From: Acidimicrobiales bacterium
GTDB taxonomy: Bacteria; Actinomycetota; Acidimicrobiia; Acidimicrobiales; SZUA-35
DNA: 64,000 nucleotides
Direction: 5' to 3'
Assembly: GCA_041394265.1 (NCBI GenBank)
Contig: JAWKIO010000005.1
Location: forward strand, 3,472,001 to 3,536,000
Shown here: positions 45,268 through 52,370 of the stretch, in pieces
Layout of the letters: every line of letters begins with the position of its first letter
Numbering within the stretch: position 1 is the first letter of the stretch
Translations under genes and position numbers: made by a program
The notes under the pieces: generated by a model
The model's input: the letters and a program-made list of their open reading frames with translations, nothing else
Told to the model about the DNA's origin: nothing
Database searches by the model: none

Positions 45268-46047
45268 TTAGTCGTGGCCTCCGGTGGTGAGTTGACGGTT
45301 GCGGGCTTGGTGGGCTCGGAGCCGGTAGCTGTCGCCGGTGATGTTGAACACGACGGAGCGGTGGAGGAGCCGGTCGAGCATGGCGGCGGCGACGGTGGTG
45401 TCGTCGAAGATGTCGCCCCAGGATCCGACACCCCGGTTGGTGGTCAAGATGATGGAGCCTTTCAGGTAGCGCTGGGCGATGACTTGGAACAAGGCGTTGG
45501 CGTCATCGGCGGGCATGGGGAGGTGGCCGAGCTCGTCGATGATCAACACTGTCGGCCCGGCGTAGAACCGCATGGTGGTCGCCCATCGTCCCTCGATGGC
45601 TGCTTTGCGGCAGCGGGCCGCCAGGTCCGCCGCGGTGCAGTAGTAGACGCGTAGACCCTGTTCGACTGCGGCGTGGCCGAGGGCGGTGGCGAGCATGGCT
45701 TTGCCGACACCGGGCGGCCCGATGAACATGATGTTGGTGGCGTCCTTGGCGAACCTGCACGACGCAAGGTCACGCATCAATGCTTGATCGACCGATGGCT
45801 GGGCGGCGAAATCGAAGTCGTCGAGGCGCCACGGGGTCGGGAAGTTCGCGAACCTCATCCGTCCGGCCAACCGTCGCGCTTCGGTCGCTTCGACCTCGAC
45901 CGCGAGGAGTTGTTCGAGGAACTCGGTCGGGTTCTGCTTCGTCTTCAACGCCCGATCCAACGCGGCAGGCAACGCCTCGGCTGCGGCAGTGAGTTTGAGG
46001 TAGGCGAGATAGGAACGCAGCTGCTGGTATTGGCTGTTGGGGTTCAT
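45268..46047 (-). CDS. istB: IS21 IstB-like helper ATPase
   Basis: ATG 46047 overlaps the stop of the istA fragment. The 259-residue product is full length with an IstB N-terminal helix pair, Walker A written GPPGVGKAML, Walker B VLIIDELGHLPM and TTNRGVGSWGDIFDD. IstB is the AAA+ target-selection partner of IstA. The Walker A Ser/Thr that contacts Mg2+ is Ala here, so ATP use may be impaired; a sequence error is possible. Confidence 0.85.
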   Translation of the reverse strand: MNPNSQYQQLRSYLAYLKLTAAAEALPAALDRALKTKQNPTEFLEQLLAVEVEATEARRLAGRMRFANFPTPWRLDDFDFAAQPSVDQALMRDLASCRFAKDATNIMFIGPPGVGKAMLATALGHAAVEQGLRVYYCTAADLAARCRKAAIEGRWATTMRFYAGPTVLIIDELGHLPMPADDANALFQVIAQRYLKGSIILTTNRGVGSWGDIFDDTTVAAAMLDRLLHRSVVFNITGDSYRLRAHQARNRQLTTGGHD

Positions 46048-46861
46048 CACGCCCCCTGATCTTCGACGAAACGCCGGTAGACATCGAGATCGACAACCGG
46101 TTCGGCAAACACTTCGGCGCCGAGCTGGACAGCGAGCGCCAACGCTGCCGCGGATGGGGGCCGGTTCTTCTTGGTGGCGCAGGGCCGATCGGTGGTGAAC
46201 GCGGCGAGCACAACGTTCTCCAACGCGGTGGTGTGTTCGGGGAGCCGGACGATGCGGTGCGCGCCGGCGGGTGCGAGACGGTGGCTGGTGATCACACGAC
46301 CTGACGCGGCGATGTCGATCGTGTCGGAGCCGTGACGATGCCGGACCTCGACGATCACGCCGACCAGACCGGGCGGAACCGAATACCTGTTCCCCCAAAG
46401 CGACACCAACGCGTTCGCCGCGACGGTCCGCTCGAGCCGGATCGTGACAGGGAACCCGACCGCCGGCAGGCTCAGTAACGGCTCGACAGCGGCGGCTTCG
46501 GCGACCGTGACACGTTCGTCGCCACGGTCACGAAGCCGATGATCAGCGACCTCGACACACCACCGACCCAGGCCGGCTTGCGCATCGGTGATCGAGGTGA
46601 TCCGGGCCGTCCGCCACCATGATTGCGTGATGTAGTCGATCGATTTCTCCACGACACCTTTGCGGTTACCGTGCCGTGGCGGGCACGGATCGATACCAAC
46701 CCCGTGATGCTTCGCGACCGGTGCGAACGATGCCTGGACCTGATCGGTGCCGGGGGTGATGACCGTCGCCATCCGATCGACCCGCCAACGCTTCGCCGTC
46801 CCGCCGAGCCCACGCAACACATGGTCGATACCGACGATCGGGACTGCCTGCGGTTTGGTTG
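46047..46861 (-). pseudogene. istA: IS21 istA transposase, 3' part only
   Basis: The open frame to 46047 carries the C-terminal two-thirds of an IS21 transposase (HGVGIDPCPPRHGNRKG, WGNRYSVPPGLVG, then the helical end). The N-terminal part, with the helix-turn-helix and first catalytic Asp, is gone: the frame runs into the IS3 copy at about 46840-46861 and does not resume on the far side. So this IS21 copy cannot transpose alone. Confidence 0.82.
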
Positions 46862-46877
46862 ACAGTGGTTTGTGGTC

Positions 46878-47877
46878 TCACGCTGCTTGGGCGTGAGGGT
46901 TGTGGTGGACAAGTTCATACTCGATGGGACTGAGCTTGCCGAGTCGTCGTTGACGGCGGCGATGGTTGTAGGTCCGTTCGATCCAGACGATGATCTCGAT
47001 CCGGAGCTCTTCACGCGTGGCCCATGTCCGCCGGTTCAACACGTTCTTCTGCAGCAACGAGAAGAACGATTCCATCGCCGCGTTGTCACCTGCTTATCCG
47101 GCCAATCGGAGATTGGTCCGCCCTTCGGGCCCGGATAACACCTATCTACCGGCCAATCGAGCGCGCACAAGCGCGGACGTCTTCCTGTCGCGATTGGCCG
47201 GTAGATGGGCACGAAGCGACTCGAACCATCGAGCCGACCAGCCCGGCATCAGCGAGCTCACGACGGAACGCTCGAGATCGGAACTGGCCTCCCCTGTCGG
47301 AATGGACGATCACCGGTCCTTCCGGGTCCCGGCGAGCGACCGCAGTGCGCAACGCCGTGGCCGCAAGCTTGGCGGTCATACGCTCATCAATCGAGTAGCC
47401 GACGATCCGGTTCGAGCAGACATCCTTGATCGCACAGCAGTACAGCTTCCCCTCCGCGGTCTGATGTTCGGTGATGTCGGTCAGCCAGATCTCATCGATC
47501 CGCTCAGCAGTGAAATCGCGGTGCACGAGATCGTCGTGCACCGCCGGCCCAGGCCGGCCCTTCCCTGCGTTGATGCGGCCCTTCTTCACCGTGGTCGACC
47601 AGATCCGATGCTCACGGCACAACCGGTGCACGCGCCGCTCGCCGACGTGATGCCCGGCTGCTTGGAGTTCATCGGCGATGAACCGGTAGCCGAACTCGGG
47701 GTCATCGCTATGGACATCGAGAATCGCGTTGACCAGTCGGGCGTCGTCGAGATCACGATCCGAGCACGGCTGGGCCAGCCACTTGTAGAACGCTTGTGGT
47801 GTGAACCCGAGGATCTCGCAGCTCAACACGACAGGAATCCCCTCGGTCTGGAGACGCTGGACCAAGGGGTACATCAT
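46878..47877 (-). pseudogene. IS3 orfB transposase, split by a 118-bp insertion
   Basis: The N-terminal part (MMYPLVQRLQTEGIPVVLSCEILGF, DEIWLTDITEH, VIVHSDRGGQ) reads from 47877 to the RVASC at about 47209. The C-terminal part (GDNAAMESFFSLLQKN, RTYNHRRRQRRLGKLSPIEYEL) reads from 47090 to the stop at 46878. Between them, 47091-47208 is foreign and not a multiple of three (118 bases), so translation stops early. The DDE residues are in place, so the enzyme would have been active before the insertion. Confidence 0.85.
47091..47208. mobile_element. 118-bp tandem branched-hairpin insertion (MITE-like or REP-like)
   Basis: The insertion holds two folded units. Unit 1 (47094-47138): TTATCCGG pairs with CCGGATAA, enclosing the hairpins CCAATC/GATTGG and GCCC/GGGC, a three-way junction. 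Unit 2 (47144-47206): ATCTACCGGCCAATCG pairs with CGATTGGCCGGTAGAT, enclosing CGCGC-ACAA-GCGCG. The core CCGGCCAATCG is common to both. CACCT occurs on both sides of unit 1. No coding frame fits it. Confidence 0.75.
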
Positions 47878-48158
47878 TTTGGGGCGGCGTCCTTGGCGAA
47901 ATAGGCAGTCGCTCGGCGCAGGATCTCGACGTCTTGCTCCAGGCGCCGGTTGTGTCGCCGCAACTGGACGAGTTCGTTCTGCTCGGCGGTGGTGAGACCG
48001 TCCTTGATCCCGTCATGGATGTTGGCCTGAGCCAGCCAGCGTTGCAGCGTGGTCTTCGACAGGCCGAAATCTTTGGCGACCTCGGCCTGGGTCGTGCCGT
48101 CACGCCGGGCGACCGCCACGACATCACGAATGAACTCCAGTGGATACTTCTTCGGCAT
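47874..48158 (-). CDS. IS3 orfA helix-turn-helix protein
   Basis: ATG 48158 follows AAGGATG on the reverse strand. The 94-residue protein has a transposase_8-type HTH (YPLEFIRDVVAVARRDG, EVAKDFGLSKTTLQRWL) and a leucine-zipper-like end. It overlaps orfB by four bases, as usual in IS3. Confidence 0.88.
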   Translation of the reverse strand: MPKKYPLEFIRDVVAVARRDGTTQAEVAKDFGLSKTTLQRWLAQANIHDGIKDGLTTAEQNELVQLRRHNRRLEQDVEILRRATAYFAKDAAPK

Positions 48159-48295
48159 GGCAACATCCTTCCAGCAGAACCTCTGGCCCTGCATACGATG
48201 TCAACCAAACCCGCGGCAGTCCCGGCCCGGGTAGGGTGATGGCATGCGTTTAGTGCGATAACCGTGTCGACCGGATCCCAGGAGCTCCCGCTGCC

Positions 48296-49243
48296 ATGAC
48301 CAATGTTCGCGCCCTGCCCGCCGCCGCATCGGCCGAGGTCGGGTTGGTGGATGCGATCGTCGGGTTCCTGGCCGCGGTGGACCTCGCGGCGTCGACGGTG
48401 GCGGTCTATGAGGTGACGCTCGAGCGGTTCCTCGACGACCTCGGGAATCTGCCGTTGGCCGCCATCACCAAGGCGGCGGTGCGACGGCATCTCACCGACG
48501 CCTACGGGGGGACGGCGCCGGCGACGTTCAACCGGAACCTGGCCACCCTCTCTTCGTTGTTTGCGTGGTGTGTGGAGAACGAGCTCGTTCACTCCTCCCC
48601 CACCCGGGGGATCCGGCGTCGCACACCGAAGAAGACGGTGGAGGCCGAACGTCGGGCCCGACCCGTCCTGTATGCGGAGTTGGCTGCCGTGTGGGGCAAC
48701 ACCGCCCACAGCATCAGGGACCGGGTGTTGTGGGCGATGGCCTATGACACCGCGGCCCGCGCTGATGAGTTGTTGGGTCTGGATATCGAGAACATCGACA
48801 CCGCCAACCGGGAAGCGGTCATCATCGGCAAAGGCGGCAACGCGGAGCGCATCTACTGGTCCTCCACCACCGCCCGCTTGCTGCCCCGCCTTCTCACCTG
48901 GAAGCTGCAGCCGTGGGTGTCGGGGCCGTTGTTCATCGGTGACCGCCGGCCACGCTCCCACCTCGCCCCCGCCACCGCCGACCTATGCCCCGTCAGCGGG
49001 CATGCCCGCCTGTCGTATCGGCGGGCCGAGGAACTCTGGAAGCAAGCGTCCGGCGGGCACACCCTGCACCAGCTCCGCCACTCCCGGCTCACCCATCTCG
49101 CGGAGGCCGGCGAAGACGTCACCATGATCAAAGCCAAATCCCGGCACCGCTCACTCCGCTCCCTCGAACGCTACGTCAACCCCTCATCTGATGCGATCCG
49201 AGACCTCACCAACCGCCACGACCCCAACCGGCGAGGTCGGTGA
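48296..49243 (+). CDS. Tyrosine recombinase / integrase
   Basis: This 315-residue protein has a SAM-like N-terminal domain (STVAVYEVTLERFLDDL) and a catalytic domain with the first Arg in AYDTAARADELLGLD, Lys in IGKGGNAERI, HQLRHSRLTHLAEAG and the tyrosine in LRSLERYVNP. It is 52 codons shorter than XerC-type enzymes at the N-terminus but complete in catalysis. It overlaps a PLD-like gene and should integrate the following element. Confidence 0.88.
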   Translation: MTNVRALPAAASAEVGLVDAIVGFLAAVDLAASTVAVYEVTLERFLDDLGNLPLAAITKAAVRRHLTDAYGGTAPATFNRNLATLSSLFAWCVENELVHSSPTRGIRRRTPKKTVEAERRARPVLYAELAAVWGNTAHSIRDRVLWAMAYDTAARADELLGLDIENIDTANREAVIIGKGGNAERIYWSSTTARLLPRLLTWKLQPWVSGPLFIGDRRPRSHLAPATADLCPVSGHARLSYRRAEELWKQASGGHTLHQLRHSRLTHLAEAGEDVTMIKAKSRHRSLRSLERYVNPSSDAIRDLTNRHDPNRRGR

Positions 49244-50055
49244 TGGAACTCATTTCCGAGCCACGTCTGCGGAGTGCTCTTCATCTGGTTGTCTCGCTGA
49301 GCGAACACGGCATCCCTGACGCCTGGCCGACTGGTCTAGAGATTGAGGCCTACGTGGACGATTGCGAGAGGGGTTCTTTTCAAAGCATCTTCGGGGTGAC
49401 CGGGATGATCGGGACGATGCGTCTCGGGATCGGCCCGTCGAGGCCCCTAGCGCAGCGGCTTATTGAACTTGGATGGGCTTTGGAGATTGACCATCGGGGA
49501 TCAATCGCAGCCACGGACCTCGGGCTGTCAGTTCACCAAGCCATGCTGGCCGAGCAGCGTGCTGCAGCCGCCCACGAGGTCAACGAGATCCGCCTAGGTG
49601 TGGGCGAGGACGTCGCATGGGAGGAACTCGTCCGATCATTGTCAAGGTTCGAGCCGTACATGCTTGTTGACCCCTACCTCGAGTGGAGGCATCTGCAGCT
49701 CCTGATCCAAGAAACACGAATCACACAAGCGTTGACCGCATTCAAATCGGGTGGTCAGGCCAACGAGCGGAGACAATCGCTCCACGAGGTGGTCGCCCGA
49801 CGCGAGCAGTATGGGGCGGGCGCCGTCTCATTCGAGGTTCGAGCGGTGGCAGATCCCAAAACGCTGCACGACCGTTTCATCGTGACCGAAGACGAGGTGT
49901 GGACCCTCGGGGCCTCGCTGAACGGGATCGGCAAGAATCCAACGTTGCTGGTGAAGCTCGGCAACAACGCCGACTCCACGAGAAGAGACAACCGCAAGCT
50001 GTGGGACTCAGCGACACCACTTGACATCGACAACCAGGCGGAAGCCGACGAGTAG
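49243..50055 (+). CDS. PLD-like (single HKD) protein coupled to the integrase
   Basis: ATG 49243 overlaps the integrase stop (TGATG). The 270-residue protein has a helical N-terminus, a winged-helix-like centre (LAQRLIELGWALEIDHRG) and a C-terminal PLD-like half: an early FEPYMLVDPYLEW strand, then TLHDRFIVTEDEVWTLGASLNG, where the HKD lysine is Arg. Similar PLD-like domains occur in nuclease or defence genes of mobile elements. Whether the changed site is active is unknown. Confidence 0.6.
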   Translation: MELISEPRLRSALHLVVSLSEHGIPDAWPTGLEIEAYVDDCERGSFQSIFGVTGMIGTMRLGIGPSRPLAQRLIELGWALEIDHRGSIAATDLGLSVHQAMLAEQRAAAAHEVNEIRLGVGEDVAWEELVRSLSRFEPYMLVDPYLEWRHLQLLIQETRITQALTAFKSGGQANERRQSLHEVVARREQYGAGAVSFEVRAVADPKTLHDRFIVTEDEVWTLGASLNGIGKNPTLLVKLGNNADSTRRDNRKLWDSATPLDIDNQAEADE

Positions 50056-50200
50056 CCGCTGCCCTTCGGGAAGGGGATATTACCGGAAGTCAGAAGGCTC
50101 GGATGTCATGTCGGGCGCAAGCGTGGACGTGCGACTACAGCTTGAGGTGGCGCAAGTGGGGCAGCGGCAGCCGCCGCCATGGAAGCGGTTCGTGTCGAAG
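50056..50200. other. Short gap with no gene
   Basis: This 145-bp gap ends in an A/T-poor segment and holds no supported gene or strong hairpin. Confidence 0.5.
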
Positions 50201-50467
50201 TCAACGGTCAACGGTCTCGGTCGCGGTGGGTGAGTGAGCTTCGTTGTCTCCTCGGGCGAACGCCTCCAGGTCCGACATCCGTAGACGTACGCTGCGGCCG
50301 ATCCTGATGGGGTCGAGTTCTTGTTGCCAGATGAGCTCGTAGACGGTCGAGCGGCTGATCGCCAGAAGCGACGCCGCTTGCGGAATGGTCACCAACAGCT
50401 GCGCGGGCTTGTCGGCCTCGATCTCAGCTTTGGCCCGGCTTGCATGTGTGTTCTCGTGTGTTGTCAT
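50201..50467 (-). CDS. Excisionase-like HTH protein (MerR/Xis type)
   Basis: ATG 50467 has GAGGAGA seven bases upstream. The 88-residue product is an excisionase HTH (VTIPQAASLLAISRSTVYEL, IRIGRSVRLRMSDLEAFARG). Located next to a tyrosine integrase it would set the excision direction. It is transcribed opposite to the integrase and next to the plasmid-like module at 50713. Confidence 0.88.
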   Translation of the reverse strand: MTTHENTHASRAKAEIEADKPAQLLVTIPQAASLLAISRSTVYELIWQQELDPIRIGRSVRLRMSDLEAFARGDNEAHSPTATETVDR

Positions 50468-50712
50468 TGGTTTCTCCTCGTCGATGTTTCCTAGGAAAGG
50501 CGTTCGACGAGCCCGCAACGCGACAACACCGTTGCTGACACTGGTGAGAACGTCGAGATCCATACAGACTTCTCGCTCCCTCCGGGAGCAAGACGATAAG
50601 GCCGACTCCGGTTGACACCTACGTGTCAACGCTCCCGAAGCAAGGGGCTCAGCCCCTTGACACACCGTTCTTGAATCATATTGAATCTGACAACATCAGG
50701 AGGAACACTCGC

Positions 50713-51156
50713 ATGTTTGCATCCAGCCATCAAGACACGAGTGGCTGGATCGCCAGCCACGACCCACTCAAGGTCATCCGACTGGCCGATCCGGTCGTCG
50801 ACGAACTCGGTCACGACGTTCGGAGCAGCTACGTCGAGACGTACTGGCTGCCGATCCTCGGCCCCACCGCCACGTGGGCGACCAGGCGGATGGCGGACTG
50901 GCTCGACGCCAGCCCGGACGGAATCGAGGTCTCGCTCGGTCAGCTTGGTCCCTGCCTTGGCATCAGCGCTCACGTCAGCCGCAACACGCCGGTCGTGCGG
51001 ACCATGACTCGGCTCGTCGACTTCGGTATCGCTTCCATCGGCGGCGACACATTCGGTCTCCGCACCATCTTGGCGCCGTTGCCGCTACGCCATGTTCGAA
51101 AGCTGCCGCCTGGACTGGCGAGCCGGCACGAGCTCGAGCTGGAGCAGGTCCGATGA
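50713..51156 (+). CDS. Helix-turn-helix-like hypothetical protein of the mobile module
   Basis: ATG 50713 is preceded by AGGAGGA eight bases away; the open frame from 50623 lacks this. The 147-residue product (WIASHDPLKVIRLADPVVDELG, SYVETYWLPILGPTATWATRR, then NTPVVRTMTRLVDFGI) looks like a winged-helix protein found at the front of actinobacterial conjugative modules. It overlaps the P-loop gene by ATGA. The function is unknown. Confidence 0.6.
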   Translation: MFASSHQDTSGWIASHDPLKVIRLADPVVDELGHDVRSSYVETYWLPILGPTATWATRRMADWLDASPDGIEVSLGQLGPCLGISAHVSRNTPVVRTMTRLVDFGIASIGGDTFGLRTILAPLPLRHVRKLPPGLASRHELELEQVR

Positions 51157-52370
51157 ACGATTTGCGGAGCGAAGATCTCGGCGAGGGCGAAGTTCCTTGG
51201 GGAAGTGATCCTCGCCCTCTCGGACCCCCGTGCGGCTGTTTCCCGGTGACGTGCACGACCAGTTGCGACTGCACCAACGGCTGCTCCGGAGACTGCACCA
51301 CGGACTGCACCAACGACTGCACCGACCCCCTCCAGCGGGCAGACGGCGACGGAGCGATCGACACGATCCGGCTCGTCGGTATCCGTGGAGGGGCCGGCAC
51401 GAGCACGATCGCCGGCGTGCTCGCCATGCACGCAGCCACGATGGTCCCGACCGAGCTGGTGACCAGCGACCCTCGAATGGCTTGTGCTCTCTTGGGGTTC
51501 GCCGAGCCCGGCGGTCTCCCGGCCGAGGTCGCGCCGAAGTTGGTCGTCGCCGACCGTCGCCAAGGACGCGAGGGTCTGACCGTGGTCGACGAGGGCACGC
51601 TCGACCCCGAGAGCGGGCGGCCGGGAAGTAGGCCGGGGGAGCGGTCGCTCGGAGTCCTGCGTGGCCCGTGCTATCTGGCCCTCAGGACGCTGATGGCCGA
51701 CCCTCACAACCTTGACGGGCTCGTGCTCGTGACGGAGTTCGGGCGGGCGCTGACCGAGCGGGACGTCGTGGACGTGACCGGGCTCGACGTAGTCGCCACG
51801 GTGGCCGGCACGCCGAGCGTCGCCCGAACGATCGATTCCGGCCTGCTCGCCGCCCGCTACCGCAACCTCGCCGACTTCCGCCCACTTCGACGCTGGCTCA
51901 CCCTCCAGCTCGACCCCTTCCCCGCACGCCGAACCGACCCCCGACGCACTGCACCAAACCACCCCTCAATGTCTGGCACAGACTTGCTACTTCCGCCGGT
52001 GGCGGAAGTAGCTCACGAGATGCCAGTGGCTCAAATCGGAAGGGATCGGTTGTCGCGCCGGGAGCATCGGGTTCGCCTTCCTGGGCATGTTGAACATCGG
52101 GAAGCTGACACCGGGAGCGGCCGAGTACTACGTGGGGGAGGTGGCGACCTCGGCGGAGGACTACTACACCGGGGAAGGGGAAGCGAAGGGGCGATGGGTG
52201 GGCTCGCTCCGGTCGACGCTGGAGTTGGAGGGGGAGGTCGATCCCGAGCATTTCCGGCGAGTACTGCTCGGGCAGCACCCTCACACGGGGGAGTACCTCA
52301 TCTCGGCTGCGGGATCGGCTGGCCGCGCGTCTCAGCGCCGACCGTCAACCCCGCTCGAACAGTCCGGTGA
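51153..52370 (+). CDS. Cys-rich P-loop (ParA/MinD-like) protein
   Basis: ATG 51153 overlaps the previous stop. Residues ~25-55 are a Cys ladder (PCGCFPVTCTTSCDC, then DCTTDCTNDCTD) encoded by a 12-bp tandem repeat. Then RLVGIRGGAGTSTIAGVLAM resembles a ParA-type Walker A whose invariant lysines are Arg and Thr. DPRMACALLGFAEPGG and VVDEGTLDPES follow. Past about 51960 the frame no longer looks coding and overlaps the relaxase by 284 bases, so the real stop is probably earlier and the present end is suspect (a frameshift is likely). Confidence 0.6.
   Translation: MNDLRSEDLGEGEVPWGSDPRPLGPPCGCFPVTCTTSCDCTNGCSGDCTTDCTNDCTDPLQRADGDGAIDTIRLVGIRGGAGTSTIAGVLAMHAATMVPTELVTSDPRMACALLGFAEPGGLPAEVAPKLVVADRRQGREGLTVVDEGTLDPESGRPGSRPGERSLGVLRGPCYLALRTLMADPHNLDGLVLVTEFGRALTERDVVDVTGLDVVATVAGTPSVARTIDSGLLAARYRNLADFRPLRRWLTLQLDPFPARRTDPRRTAPNHPSMSGTDLLLPPVAEVAHEMPVAQIGRDRLSRREHRVRLPGHVEHREADTGSGRVLRGGGGDLGGGLLHRGRGSEGAMGGLAPVDAGVGGGGRSRAFPASTARAAPSHGGVPHLGCGIGWPRVSAPTVNPARTVR
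51267..51326 (+). repeat. Five 12-bp tandem repeats coding a Cys ladder
   Basis: Five units (51267, 51279, 51291, 51303, 51315) follow the pattern GACTGCACCAAC with changes. Each codes four residues with one Cys (DCTN, GCSG, DCTT, DCTN, DCTD). Confidence 0.85.
51986..52012. promoter_or_regulatory. Perfect 12-bp palindrome before the MobF relaxase gene (candidate oriT or operator)
   Basis: GCTACTTCCGCC (51986-51997) and GGCGGAAGTAGC (52001-52012) are reverse complements around GGT. It lies 75 bases before the relaxase ATG, the place where MobF systems keep the nic-region hairpin or their autoregulator site. Confidence 0.55.

Larger units (their letters stand above)
46840..48223 (-). mobile_element. 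IS3-family insertion inside istA
   Basis: Imperfect terminal inverted repeats of 25 bases (22 match) lie at 46840-46864 and 48199-48223; the inner 11 bases, TTTGGTTGACA, are exact. Inside are orfA and orfB of an IS3 (IS51/IS150-like) transposase, both on the reverse strand. The element broke istA. I could not find a clean target-site duplication. Its orfB is itself split by a 118-bp palindromic insertion. Confidence 0.8.

Noticed and set aside
47753..48961. Long reverse frame running through the IS3 end into the integrase gene
   Set aside because: It crosses the element end and is antisense to the integrase, which has all catalytic residues.
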